DNA of 64,000 nt from JBFHIJ01 sp963678775 (GTDB lineage: Bacteria; Bacteroidota; Ignavibacteria; Kapaibacteriales; UBA2268). Positions 52,220 to 60,270 of the stretch are shown here, piece after piece. Position 1 is the stretch's first letter, and every line of letters begins with the position of its first letter. The stretch lies in NCBI GenBank assembly GCA_963678775.2, contig CAXXGR010000010.1, forward strand, positions 1-64,000, in the 5' to 3' direction. Made by a program: the position numbers and the translations under genes. The notes beneath the pieces are model-generated. The model made no database searches, had not been told where the DNA came from, and was given only the letters and a program-made list of their open reading frames with translations.

Positions 52220-52437
52220 TTATATTGTTATCTTCAATTCTGCAATAAATTTATCGCCGTTCTGATTTTCGCAGAATAAATCAAAGGTATCACAAATATC
52301 TATCTCGATAAAACCTAAATATTCAACTTTCAGAAAAGTAAGCTCACCTATTTCACTCTACTATTCTTTTTAACTCTTCAGAGCAGCTTGTTAAAGCCAT
52401 AATCTAAAAATAGATTTAAATATTTATCTCTTAGGCT
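52220..52437 (-). pseudogene. Decayed remnant of a PD-(D/E)XK transposase/Rpn-type nuclease gene
   Basis: Two fragments in different minus-strand frames. The first (52437 down to 52378) reads LRDKYLNLFLDYGFNKLL-stop, resembling the family N-terminus 'KYINPFTDYGFKKLFG'. The second (52357 down to 52220) reads ELTFLKVEYLG, then DTFDLFCENQNGDKFIAELK and a stop after KITI. It resembles the catalytic segment 'FDLYCENEKGEKFIVEMQ', with the final Gln replaced by Lys. Between them most of the N-terminal domain is missing and a frameshift is present; everything after the catalytic strand is lost. It therefore cannot make a working protein. The family comparison is from memory. It sits in the 520-base gap between tRNA-Leu and thrS, and tRNA-flanking insertion is typical. 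The rest of that gap shows nothing recognisable. Confidence 0.7.
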
Positions 52438-52549
52438 CAAAAAATATTTTCCTAATCACCATTAAACTAATAGACTCAAGGTATATCTTTGTAGTCTATG
52501 TGTATATTAGATTCTCTAAATCAATATAATAAAAAAAATTTACATAGAA

Positions 52550-52583
52550 TTTGAACGTTCTTTAGGAACATTATGTATATTTG
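52550..52583 (+). promoter_or_regulatory. Candidate thrS promoter with an inverted repeat between its boxes
   Basis: TTTG at 52550-52553 and TATATTTG at 52576-52583, 22 bases apart. The spacer contains GTTC-TTTAG-GAAC (52557-52569), a small palindrome that a regulator could use. A second TATCTTTG lies at 52484-52491. No T-box leader was recognised. Confidence 0.5.
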
Positions 52584-52630
52584 TAAATTGAAAGAATAGA
52601 TATTTTTTGTATATAGAATTGGAATGCGTT

Positions 52631-54580
52631 ATGAAGATTACTTTTCCTGATGGAAATGTGAGAGAGTATGCTGACGGAACTACTGGAATGGAAATAGCTC
52701 AATCTATTTCTCAGGGATTAGCCCGCAATGCTCTTGGCTGTTTCGTAAACGAAAAAAAATATGATTTGTCTCGTCAAATAAATGAAGATGCTACTATCAG
52801 ATTTGTTACCTTTGATGATGATGAAGGTAAAGAAATATATTGGCACTCTTCTGCTCACTTAATGGCTGAAGCAGTAGCTGAGCTTTATCCGGGGACTAAA
52901 TTTGGTATTGGACCATCTATAGAAAATGGATTTTATTATGATATGGAATTGCCTGAAGATGTAAAAATTTCTTCTGAAGATATTCCTAATTTAGAAAAAA
53001 AATTCAAAGAATTGGCTAAAAGAAAAGCTAGCTATGAAAGAATGGAAATTTCATGGGACGATGCAGTTGACTTTTTCAAAAAAGTTGGAGACCCTTATAA
53101 AATTGAACTTTTAGAAGGTTTGAAAGAAGATCAAATTACACTTTATAAACAAGGTAATTTCGTTGATCTTTGCCGTGGAGCCCATGTTCCAAGCACTGGT
53201 GTCTTCAAAGCTGTCAAATTCTACTCTATAGCTGGTGCATACTGGCGTGGTGATTCAGACAGACAGATGCTTACCCGTATCTATGGTATTACTTTTCCAA
53301 AACAGAAAATGCTTGAAGAATGGGTAGAAAAACGTGAAGAAGCTGAAAAAAGGGATCACAGAAGACTTGGCAAAGAGCTCGGCTTATTTGCTTTCTCTCA
53401 GAGTGTTGGACAAGGCTTACCTCTATGGTTGCCAAAAGGTGCAATATTAAGAGAACAATTAGAGAAATTTTTAAAATCAGTACAAAAGAAATTTGGATAC
53501 GATCAAGTGATCACTCCGCATATTGGAGATGTAAATTTATATAAAACATCCGGTCACTTCCAAAAATATGCTGAGGATTCTTACCAGACTATCAATACTC
53601 CTTACGAAGGTGAAGAGTTCATGCTTAAACCAATGAACTGCCCTCACCATTGTGAAATTTACAAAACTAAGCCTCGTTCGTATAGAGACTTACCTGTAAG
53701 ATTTGCAGAGTTTGGTACTGTATACAGATACGAACAAAGTGGCGAACTTCATGGTCTTACTCGCGTTCGTAGTTTTACTCAGGATGATGCTCACATCTTT
53801 TGTACACCGGATCAGTTGAAAGATGAGTTCAAAAAAGTAATTGATATTATCTTTATTATCTTTGATGCTCTCAATTTCGAACATTATACAGCTCAAATTT
53901 CCCTCCGTGATCCTGATAATACAGAGAAATATATCGGAAGTGAAGAAAACTGGGAAAAAGCAGAAAGAGCTATTATAGAAGCTTGTGAAGAGAAAGGACT
54001 AAATACAGTTACTGAAACAGGCGAAGCTGCATTCTACGGTCCTAAGCTCGACTTTATGATTAAAGATGCATTAGGTAGGAATTGGCAGCTTGGTACTATT
54101 CAGGTAGATTATAACTTGCCTGAAAGATTTGAATTGGAATATATTGGTGCTGATGATAATAAACATAGACCTATCATGATTCACCGTGCTCCTTTTGGCT
54201 CTATGGAGAGATTTGTAGCAGTACTTATCGAACATACTGCAGGGAACTTCCCATTCTGGCTTGCTCCTGAGCAAATTTCAGTCTTGCCAATAGGTGGTGA
54301 CCAGCAAGAGTATGCAAAAGAACTTGCTGATAAACTGGAAAACCTAGGCTTTAGAACTGTTTATGATGGTCGTGCAGAGAAAGTTAATCGTAAGATTGCA
54401 GAATCAGAACAAGCTAAAATTCCTTTTGCACTTATCATTGGTGCTAAAGAAATGGAAGCAGGAACTGTCTCTGTGAGAGAGCATACAGTAGGGGATATAG
54501 GTAAAATGAGCATAGATGAAGCAATTAAACTTTTCCAAGAGCTTAACGTGCCTGGTGCTAAACGCTATCACGATAAGTAA
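52631..54580 (+). CDS. thrS: Threonine--tRNA ligase
   Basis: Charges tRNA-Thr. About 649 residues from the ATG at 52631, which is the family start (MKITFPDGNVREY, TGS domain); the longer TTG reading is rejected. Order: TGS (1-65), editing domain with HSSAHLMAEAV (His residues near 75) and FVDLCRGAHVP near 185, catalytic domain from about 245 with MLKPMNCPHHCEIYK (zinc Cys), FAEFGTVYRYEQSGELHGLTRVR, and MIHRAPFGSMERF, then the anticodon-binding domain. infC, rpmI and rplT, which often follow thrS, are absent. Confidence 0.97.
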   Translation: MKITFPDGNVREYADGTTGMEIAQSISQGLARNALGCFVNEKKYDLSRQINEDATIRFVTFDDDEGKEIYWHSSAHLMAEAVAELYPGTKFGIGPSIENGFYYDMELPEDVKISSEDIPNLEKKFKELAKRKASYERMEISWDDAVDFFKKVGDPYKIELLEGLKEDQITLYKQGNFVDLCRGAHVPSTGVFKAVKFYSIAGAYWRGDSDRQMLTRIYGITFPKQKMLEEWVEKREEAEKRDHRRLGKELGLFAFSQSVGQGLPLWLPKGAILREQLEKFLKSVQKKFGYDQVITPHIGDVNLYKTSGHFQKYAEDSYQTINTPYEGEEFMLKPMNCPHHCEIYKTKPRSYRDLPVRFAEFGTVYRYEQSGELHGLTRVRSFTQDDAHIFCTPDQLKDEFKKVIDIIFIIFDALNFEHYTAQISLRDPDNTEKYIGSEENWEKAERAIIEACEEKGLNTVTETGEAAFYGPKLDFMIKDALGRNWQLGTIQVDYNLPERFELEYIGADDNKHRPIMIHRAPFGSMERFVAVLIEHTAGNFPFWLAPEQISVLPIGGDQQEYAKELADKLENLGFRTVYDGRAEKVNRKIAESEQAKIPFALIIGAKEMEAGTVSVREHTVGDIGKMSIDEAIKLFQELNVPGAKRYHDK

Positions 54581-54614
54581 ATATTGGAAATGTAGTAATA
54601 TATAGTTTGAAACA

Positions 54615-54650
54615 AAGCCGCCTGTCTATTGAGAGAGGCGGTTTTTCTTT
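54615..54650 (+). terminator. Shared terminator between thrS and the response-regulator gene
   Basis: CCGCCT (54618-54623) pairs with AGGCGG (54636-54641), with an inner TCT/AGA, followed by TTTTTCTTT on the plus strand. The stem also contains the last codons and the TAG stop (54626-54628) of the convergent gene, so one element serves the end of both units. Confidence 0.88.
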
Positions 54651-55840
54651 ACGAAAATATTGCCAAGGATGGGGTCTGCAGTATTGTGAGAGATAATTCT
54701 TTCTATCATTTTGGCAGATAGCTCTGCTCCTGCAGGTAATAGTTTCAAGCCTCTATCAGTAATAATATCTCGAGTAAGTTTCATGCCCTCTGCTAGTTCT
54801 GCTATCGTTATTCCCAATTCTGTAGGGTCATAATCTTCTTTTCTGATTGACCTGATATACTGATCAAAAAGCACTACTACTCTATGGTCATAAAGTTTGC
54901 TTTGGTCATTGTTCATTGTATTTAGAATCTCTCTTGGGCTTCTTTCGGAGAATATTCTTGCTTCTTCGTAGTCGAGAGCTACACGAACAATCCTGGAGCC
55001 GATAGGTATCTGCCAAGACATCAATCTTTCTGGGAAACCGCTCCCATCTAAATTTTCATAGACATGGAATAATATATTCGCAACATTTTTGAATCTTCCA
55101 ACAGAAGATACTATACTTCTGGCAGAGTTCGGGATCTGAAACATAATCGGATCTGTTGGGATACCCACATCAAGTACTGGTCTTTTTACTAAGTGATCCG
55201 GGAGAAATATTCTACCTGCTTCGCTTAAGTAGCCTGCTATTTCTATATCATCGTATTCGTCTTGTTTGACAAATTCTAAGTGCTTGGCTATCCACAGGGC
55301 AGCTTCGCTGATTCTTTTTAAAGCATCAAAACTTGCAGGTATCCTTGCTTCCAGAAATTTTACTGCAAGCATAATCATGTCTTGTACATCATTCCGAAGC
55401 TCGTCTGCCAACTGCATTAAAAGCTCATTTTCTTCACGTTTTTGTGATTGCAGCTTTACAAATCTTGTTGCAGCTCTGAGCCTAGCTAAAAAAGAAGTTG
55501 TTTCAAGAGGCTTTTTGATAAAATCATCAGCACCCTTCTCCAAAGCTAAATTGCTTTGATTTTCTTTTTCCATCGCTGTCATGATTATAAAGTAGCAATC
55601 GTTAAGCTCTTCTTTTGCTCTAGTCTTAATTAATAACTGTATACCATCCATTTCAGGCATAGATATGTCAGAAACTATAATATTTGGCTTGTGCGATTGG
55701 ATGATTTCCCATGCAGTTTTGCCATTATTCGCAGTAAATATTTGAGAGTTTTTAAACGTACTGGATATAGTTGCTTTTAGCAGTGCTAAAATAGCAGGTT
55801 CATCGTCCACAAACAAAAATGAAAGGTGTCTATTTTCCAT
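54626..55840 (-). CDS. Response regulator with degenerate HD-GYP domain
   Basis: 404 residues. Receiver domain 1-125 with acidic pair Asp12/Asp13, phosphorylation site Asp58 (IIVSDISMPEMDG) and Lys110 (DDFIKKP). Residues about 140-330 align in pattern with HD-GYP phosphodiesterases (IAGYLSEAGRIFLPDHLVKR; VYENLDGSGFPERL; QIPIGSRIVRVALDYEE). The catalytic HD is SE (206-207), the HH pair before the GYP motif is VY, and GYP itself is GFP. Metal binding and c-di-GMP hydrolysis are therefore unlikely; it probably acts as a binding or scaffold module. The C-terminal 70 residues (ITIAELAEGMKLTRDIIT) are as in RpfG-type relatives. It starts four bases after motB, which suggests control of stator function. 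No histidine kinase is nearby. Confidence 0.85.
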   Translation of the reverse strand: MENRHLSFLFVDDEPAILALLKATISSTFKNSQIFTANNGKTAWEIIQSHKPNIIVSDISMPEMDGIQLLIKTRAKEELNDCYFIIMTAMEKENQSNLALEKGADDFIKKPLETTSFLARLRAATRFVKLQSQKREENELLMQLADELRNDVQDMIMLAVKFLEARIPASFDALKRISEAALWIAKHLEFVKQDEYDDIEIAGYLSEAGRIFLPDHLVKRPVLDVGIPTDPIMFQIPNSARSIVSSVGRFKNVANILFHVYENLDGSGFPERLMSWQIPIGSRIVRVALDYEEARIFSERSPREILNTMNNDQSKLYDHRVVVLFDQYIRSIRKEDYDPTELGITIAELAEGMKLTRDIITDRGLKLLPAGAELSAKMIERIISHNTADPILGNIFVKKNRLSQ

Positions 55841-55843
55841 TGC

Positions 55844-56791
55844 TTACTCCGCGGCTACTGCTTCAGGTAAAAATTGGTCAGCACTAATTTGTTTAATTAT
55901 AATGCTGATACGTCTGTTAGAAATATCAAATGGGTTTTCTAAGTTTCTAAGTTTTTTATCTGCGTAACCAGTTACGCTCATAATTTGACCTTCCCATAAA
56001 CCGGCACGTTCTAATACTCTACGAGCAGAATTTGCACGATCTGCTGAAAGTTCCCAGTTAGTATATTGAGCATTAGCCGCATAACCACGACTGTCAGTAT
56101 GCCCTTCTATAACAACATGATTAGGTAGTTTTCCTATCTCAGAGGCAAGTTTTTGTAATATATCTTTTGCATCTTTGCGGATATTGGCACTACCAACTTC
56201 AAAAAACATAGATTCAGATGACTCAATAAGCTCGATTTTAAGCCCCTCTTTAGTCATTTCTATAATTATTGAAGACAATATTTCTTTTAGCTCAGGTTGC
56301 TTACCTATAAGTTCTTTGAGAGCTTCTCCCAGTTCTTTACCCAAACTCTCTACTCTTTTTTGAGCTGAGAGACTGTCTTGCATAGCTTGATTTTTAAGCT
56401 GATCTATAAGTGAATCTCGTGAATCTTTATCAAGTTTAACTTCAAACTGCATAAATCCACCCTGAGCGTCTTTGCTAGACTTTTCATCACCATCTCCGTC
56501 TCCTTTTCCCTTACTGGGAGCTGGCTTTAAGCCTAAGTCGACAGGAATAGTCCTTTTCCCGGTGATATAACTAAATGCACCGGGATCCTCAAAATAAGCA
56601 GCTACCTGTTCTTTCACTTCCGCAGAAGATGCAAGAATCCACATTACAATAAAAAAAGCCATCATCGCCGTTACAAAATCGGCATAAGCCACTTTCCATG
56701 CACCACCGTGAGCACCTCCCATGACTTTTTTAACTTTTTTGACTATAATGGGTTGTTCTTTATTTTCTCCACCTTTATTTTCTTCAGCCAT
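55844..56791 (-). CDS. motB: Flagellar-type stator protein MotB
   Basis: 315 residues. Basic cytoplasmic tail, single helix VAYADFVTAMMAFFIVMWILA with the proton-carrying Asp38, then a plug-like segment (AAYFEDPGAFSYITGKR). A charged linker (GDGDEKSSKDAQGG) leads to an OmpA-type peptidoglycan-binding domain (about 190-300) with VVIEGHTDSRGYA and NWELSADRANSARRVLE. This is the MotB set of features, distinct from ExbD or TolR. motA is 14 bases upstream. The stator may drive a flagellum or another surface motor; no flagellar genes are in the window. Confidence 0.93.
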   Translation of the reverse strand: MAEENKGGENKEQPIIVKKVKKVMGGAHGGAWKVAYADFVTAMMAFFIVMWILASSAEVKEQVAAYFEDPGAFSYITGKRTIPVDLGLKPAPSKGKGDGDGDEKSSKDAQGGFMQFEVKLDKDSRDSLIDQLKNQAMQDSLSAQKRVESLGKELGEALKELIGKQPELKEILSSIIIEMTKEGLKIELIESSESMFFEVGSANIRKDAKDILQKLASEIGKLPNHVVIEGHTDSRGYAANAQYTNWELSADRANSARRVLERAGLWEGQIMSVTGYADKKLRNLENPFDISNRRISIIIKQISADQFLPEAVAAE

Positions 56792-56805
56792 TTTAGTTAC
56801 TCCTC

Positions 56806-57657
56806 TTAACCGCCTTTGTATGCATTTTCAGTTTCATCAAAAGTAGGTCTGTTTACAGGATCTATGGTTCGTCTTGCGTATTCAATAGCTACTGCAGCAG
56901 GTGCACCCTTTGCGAATGATAGAAGTGCTGCTTTGATACTTTCTATATATTTAGCGTCTGTTGCTGCGTTCCCAGCCATTGCAGCTGCTATAGGACCTAT
57001 AATTCCATAAGACATTAATACACCAAAGAATGTACCTACAAGTGCCGCACCTACAGACTGACCTACTGCTTCCGCACCGGCATTAATCTTACTCATTGTG
57101 ATAATGATACCAAGCACGGCTGCTACGATACCAAGTCCAGGGAAGGCATCCGAAACGATAGAAAGTGCATGCGCAGGTTTATGTTCATCTTGGTGAAGTG
57201 CTTCTATATCCATATCCATTAAATCTTCCAAATCATGAGCAGGGACACCTCCGGATAGAACTACTTTTAATGTATCACATAAAAATTCTACAGCGTGGTG
57301 ATTCTTCAAAAATGAGGGGTATTTGGACATGATTGAACTAGATTCCGGATTTTCGATGTGTTGCTCTAGTGCAATTAAACCTTCTCTTTTAGCATATTGG
57401 AATAATTCATAAAGCATTTTCATTAAGTCTAGATACACCTGTTTGTTGACTGATGGTCCTTTCAAGGTACCGATCATACCTTTTACAACACCAATAACTA
57501 CAGGCATAGGGTTTGCAATTAAAAGGGAGCCAATCGCTGCACCGCCAATAATAATAAATTCATTAATCTGCACCAAGGTATTGAGATTACCTCCGTGCAT
57601 TGTATAGCCGATGATAAGCGAGGCAAATACAAGAACAACACCGATAATAACAAACAT
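56806..57657 (-). CDS. motA: Flagellar-type stator protein MotA
   Basis: 283 residues, four helices with a large cytoplasmic loop between helices 2 and 3. Features: GYTMHGGNLNTLVQINEFIIIGGAAIGSLL at the start; the cytoplasmic MLYELFQYAKREGLIALEQHIENPESS, whose Arg/Glu residues contact FliG in known motors; and DAFPGLGIVAAVLGIIITM, corresponding to the conserved PALGIVAAVLG of MotA. It is longer than ExbB and of the LafT/MotA type. Upstream at 18 bases lies the TPR lipoprotein gene; motB and the response regulator follow. Confidence 0.93.
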   Translation of the reverse strand: MFVIIGVVLVFASLIIGYTMHGGNLNTLVQINEFIIIGGAAIGSLLIANPMPVVIGVVKGMIGTLKGPSVNKQVYLDLMKMLYELFQYAKREGLIALEQHIENPESSSIMSKYPSFLKNHHAVEFLCDTLKVVLSGGVPAHDLEDLMDMDIEALHQDEHKPAHALSIVSDAFPGLGIVAAVLGIIITMSKINAGAEAVGQSVGAALVGTFFGVLMSYGIIGPIAAAMAGNAATDAKYIESIKAALLSFAKGAPAAVAIEYARRTIDPVNRPTFDETENAYKGG

Positions 57658-57675
57658 AGTCTAACCTGTTATTTA

Positions 57676-59283
57676 TTAACTAACTTTTTTCAGTTTTTTA
57701 AGCAATTCTGCATTGGTCGGATATAATTTTACACCTACTTCGTATGCTCTCTTAGCATCGTCAATTTTCCCGATTTCTTTATAAATATCACCTAGATGTT
57801 CATAAACTTCCGGGCCTGCACCACCTACTTCTATGGATTTTAAAATATTCTCTATAGCCGTGTCATATTGTTTGAGTTTAAATAATAACCAGCCATAAGT
57901 ATCTAAATATGCAGAGTTTGAAGGCTCTTTTTGTATTGCTATCTGGGACATCTCTAAAGCTTTACGTAAATCCTTACCAACGGATGCTAGAGAGTAAGCA
58001 TAGTTATTATTGGCTAAAGCATGATTAATATCAATGTCTAAAGCATTTTTGTATGCAAACTCAGCAGAATCTGCTTTATTTCCTCTATCATAAATTATAC
58101 CAAGATTAACCCATATATCCGCAGAATTACTGTTAATATCTAATGCTTTGTATAGCCAGCTGATGGCATCATTATCTTTTTCTTGATAAATATAATTCAA
58201 TCCAATCAAGAAAGGATATCTAAAATCATCGCTGAAACTGGTATAATAATGTTTTAATAGATTCTCTGCGTCAATATATCTATTTTTTTTCTGAAAAAAA
58301 ATAGAGATTTCTAAAAATACATCCTGCTTTTTATCAGAAAAACGTTCTATCATAGCTAAAAATTGTTTTTCGTATTCATTTCTTTGATACTCAGACGCAA
58401 GGTAGAAGCCTTGAAGATAAATTTGCCAGTCGTTGGTAAATCTTATATCGAATTTGCTCAATAAAGTATCTAAAATATTTGGATTGCACTGCTTCCCACT
58501 ACTCAATATCTTTTGGCTGGAAGCTCCGTAAATAAGAACTAAATCATCATTATTTATCTGGCTTTCGTGCTGAAAAGTAAAAGTAAGTGCTTCATTAATA
58601 TCGCCCTTGCTTATCCAAAAAGAAAATAATACTTTAGTAGCTTCAGGACTTGAAGGATTAGCTAAGAACTTTGTTTTTAAAATATGTAGTTTTTTTTCTG
58701 TTTTATTGGTCTTGTCATAGAGGAATAGTAATCTGTCCTCAATTCTGTTTTCAGGGTATTTTTTATACAAGAATTCGTATTTTTCTATCGATTTGTTAGG
58801 ATTTATAAACTCATAGGCATAAGCCAAATCAAATTCTCGTTCTATTTTATAGTCAATAGATTGAACAAAGTTTATAATTTCAATAGCTTTACTCAGTTTT
58901 CTCTCTGCAAGATAAGCTTGACTAAGCAGTTCGTAGGCTGGTATAAAAGAAGAATCTTGACTCAAAGCTTCTTCTATATAGTGTTTTGCAAGTTTAAGCT
59001 TGTTTAATGAAAGCATATTTAATGCAATAGAGTATGCTATGGCAGGCTCTTTATCAAAAAGATATATTTCCTGAAGTTCCACTGCTGCTTCCGCGTATTG
59101 CTTTTTAATCCTATAGTTAGCAGCTGTGATAACCTTATGACGTACATTTTCTTTATAAAAAGACGAGTCCAGAGCATAAGGCTCTCGAGCATTACTAGTT
59201 AGTCCCTTGTAGTTTGGGGCAAAAGAAGTACTACAAGAAACTACAAAAATAGAGGATACAAATAATATAAATAATCTAAGCAT
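57676..59283 (-). CDS. TPR-repeat lipoprotein
   Basis: 535 residues. Lipobox VVSC (Cys 17), then tetratricopeptide helices to the end, clearest at the C-terminus (DAISWLYKALDINSNSADIWV, KADSAEFAYKNALDIDINHALA, QYDTAIENILKSIEVGGAGPEVYEHLGDIYKEIGKIDDAKRAYEVGVKLYP). Perhaps twelve repeats. It is the first gene of the four-gene unit with motA, motB and the response regulator, 18 bases from motA. As a lipid-anchored periplasmic scaffold it might hold stators in place; it could instead be an unrelated envelope protein. Confidence 0.85.
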   Translation of the reverse strand: MLRLFILFVSSIFVVSCSTSFAPNYKGLTSNAREPYALDSSFYKENVRHKVITAANYRIKKQYAEAAVELQEIYLFDKEPAIAYSIALNMLSLNKLKLAKHYIEEALSQDSSFIPAYELLSQAYLAERKLSKAIEIINFVQSIDYKIEREFDLAYAYEFINPNKSIEKYEFLYKKYPENRIEDRLLFLYDKTNKTEKKLHILKTKFLANPSSPEATKVLFSFWISKGDINEALTFTFQHESQINNDDLVLIYGASSQKILSSGKQCNPNILDTLLSKFDIRFTNDWQIYLQGFYLASEYQRNEYEKQFLAMIERFSDKKQDVFLEISIFFQKKNRYIDAENLLKHYYTSFSDDFRYPFLIGLNYIYQEKDNDAISWLYKALDINSNSADIWVNLGIIYDRGNKADSAEFAYKNALDIDINHALANNNYAYSLASVGKDLRKALEMSQIAIQKEPSNSAYLDTYGWLLFKLKQYDTAIENILKSIEVGGAGPEVYEHLGDIYKEIGKIDDAKRAYEVGVKLYPTNAELLKKLKKVS

Positions 59284-59351
59284 GCTAATCCTTATTCTTC
59301 TGGAAATAGATAAAAATAGAGAAGTATAAGAGGTTTGATTATTAGGTAAGA

Positions 59352-59381
59352 TAAAAAAAAATGCCCTCTAAGGGGCATTTT
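59352..59381 (-). terminator. Terminator of rpmB (minus strand)
   Basis: AAATGCCC and GGGCATTT around a six-base loop, with a T run on the minus strand (TTTTTTTTTATC); it begins just past the rpmB stop. Confidence 0.9.
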
Positions 59382-59615
59382 TTATTTTGCATTTTTTTTC
59401 TGCAATTCTTTCATCATTGCATTGTAACCTTTTTTATCAAGAGTTTTAATAGCTCTTGCAGTTACTTTTAGAGTAATGTAACGTTTTTCTTCAGGCAACC
59501 AAATTCTTTTTTTCTGCAAGTTTGGCAAAAAACGACGACGAGTCTTATTATGTGCGTGAGATACATTATTTCCCGCTAATACGCCGACACCTGTTAATTC
59601 ACATCGTCTAGACAT
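59382..59615 (-). CDS. rpmB: Ribosomal protein bL28
   Basis: 77 residues. MSRRCELTGVGVLAGNNVSHAHNKTRRRFLPNLQ is the canonical start of bL28, followed by basic strands (ITLKVTARAIKTLDKKGYNAM). One Cys at position 5 remains. GAGGAAAATA precedes the ATG. A perfect Bacteroidota-type promoter is upstream. rpmG, its usual partner, is not present. Confidence 0.97.
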   Translation of the reverse strand: MSRRCELTGVGVLAGNNVSHAHNKTRRRFLPNLQKKRIWLPEEKRYITLKVTARAIKTLDKKGYNAMMKELQKKNAK

Positions 59616-59652
59616 TATTTTCCTCGACCATATGCTAATTTTACATGAATTT

Positions 59653-59683
59653 CAAATATACGAGTTTCTTGGAGATTATACAA
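59653..59683 (-). promoter_or_regulatory. Promoter of rpmB (minus strand)
   Basis: On the minus strand: TTG (59683-59681), exactly 20 bases, TATATTTG (59660-59653); the start codon is 37 bases further. Confidence 0.72.
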
Positions 59684-59691
59684 GCTTTATT

Positions 59692-60057
59692 TTAAAAAGG
59701 AACTAAATCCTCTCCGTCTTCCATCAGACCCGGTGGCATCTCGTCTAAAGGAGGATGAGTTTCGTTAGAAAGTCTTTCTAATTTCCAAGCTTCCAAGTTA
59801 GTAAAGTAATTGACTTTACCCTCTTTTTCCCATTTTCTTCCTTTAATGTTAAACTTTACCGAAAGTTCGTCATTAACAGCAAAAGAGTCTAATATATCAC
59901 AACGATCCTGAGTCAACTGAAATTTTATCATTTCGGAAAACTCTCTTCCGTTGAAATTTTCTACTGTTTCCAGTACAAATTCTCTTTTCTTAAAACTTGC
60001 AGTTATATCTTGAGTTGGGAATTTCTCAATCAATCTGCCTGAAATGTCATAATTCAT
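59692..60057 (-). CDS. DUF3127 family protein (OB-fold-like)
   Basis: 121 residues from the ATG at 60057; a GTG six bases upstream is the alternative. The pattern SGRLIEKFPTQDITASFKKREFVLET, IKFQLTQDRCDILDSFAVNDELSVKFNIKGRKW, KVNYFTNLEAWKLERL matches DUF3127, a Bacteroidota family that resembles single-stranded-DNA-binding OB folds. The C-terminal tail is acidic and Pro-rich and ends in EDLVPF, like the acidic C-terminal tip of SSB proteins, which recruits partners by a terminal Pro-Phe. Function unproven. Confidence 0.85.
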   Translation of the reverse strand: MNYDISGRLIEKFPTQDITASFKKREFVLETVENFNGREFSEMIKFQLTQDRCDILDSFAVNDELSVKFNIKGRKWEKEGKVNYFTNLEAWKLERLSNETHPPLDEMPPGLMEDGEDLVPF

Positions 60058-60148
60058 AGTCACGAATTGTTAGTTTCAAAAGCTTACTAATTTATCAATC
60101 TTATATCACCTAAAAAAGACTTTCTTTTCCACAGTGGAAAAAATATGT

Positions 60149-60191
60149 ACCCGCTGGAGCTATTAGTATATAATATATTAAGCGGGTTTTT
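60149..60191 (+). terminator. Terminator-like hairpin upstream of nuoF, with no gene before it
   Basis: ACCCGCT (60149-60155) pairs with AGCGGGT (60181-60187), with an inner TATTA/TAATA, followed by five T residues. No plus-strand gene precedes it for 5.5 kb. It could end a short RNA from the 60.06-60.15 kb region or act as a leader attenuator. A palindrome TTTTCCA-CAG-TGGAAAA lies just before it (60125-60141). Confidence 0.5.
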
Positions 60192-60226
60192 CGTCAAAAG
60201 GAGATAGCAATATAACATTTTAGTTT

Positions 60227-60234
60227 TATATTTG
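60227..60234 (+). promoter_or_regulatory. Probable -7 box of the nuoF promoter
   Basis: TATATTTG, an exact TAnnTTTG match, 36 bases before the nuoF ATG. The upstream box at the expected distance is poor. Confidence 0.5.
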
Positions 60235-60270
60235 CAGTATGTGTGGAAATTTAACTATTAGAGATTGAAA

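Noticed and set aside
52091..52606. T-box leader upstream of thrS
   Set aside because: No specifier loop or conserved T-box sequence and no antiterminator/terminator pair lies between the promoter box and the ATG.
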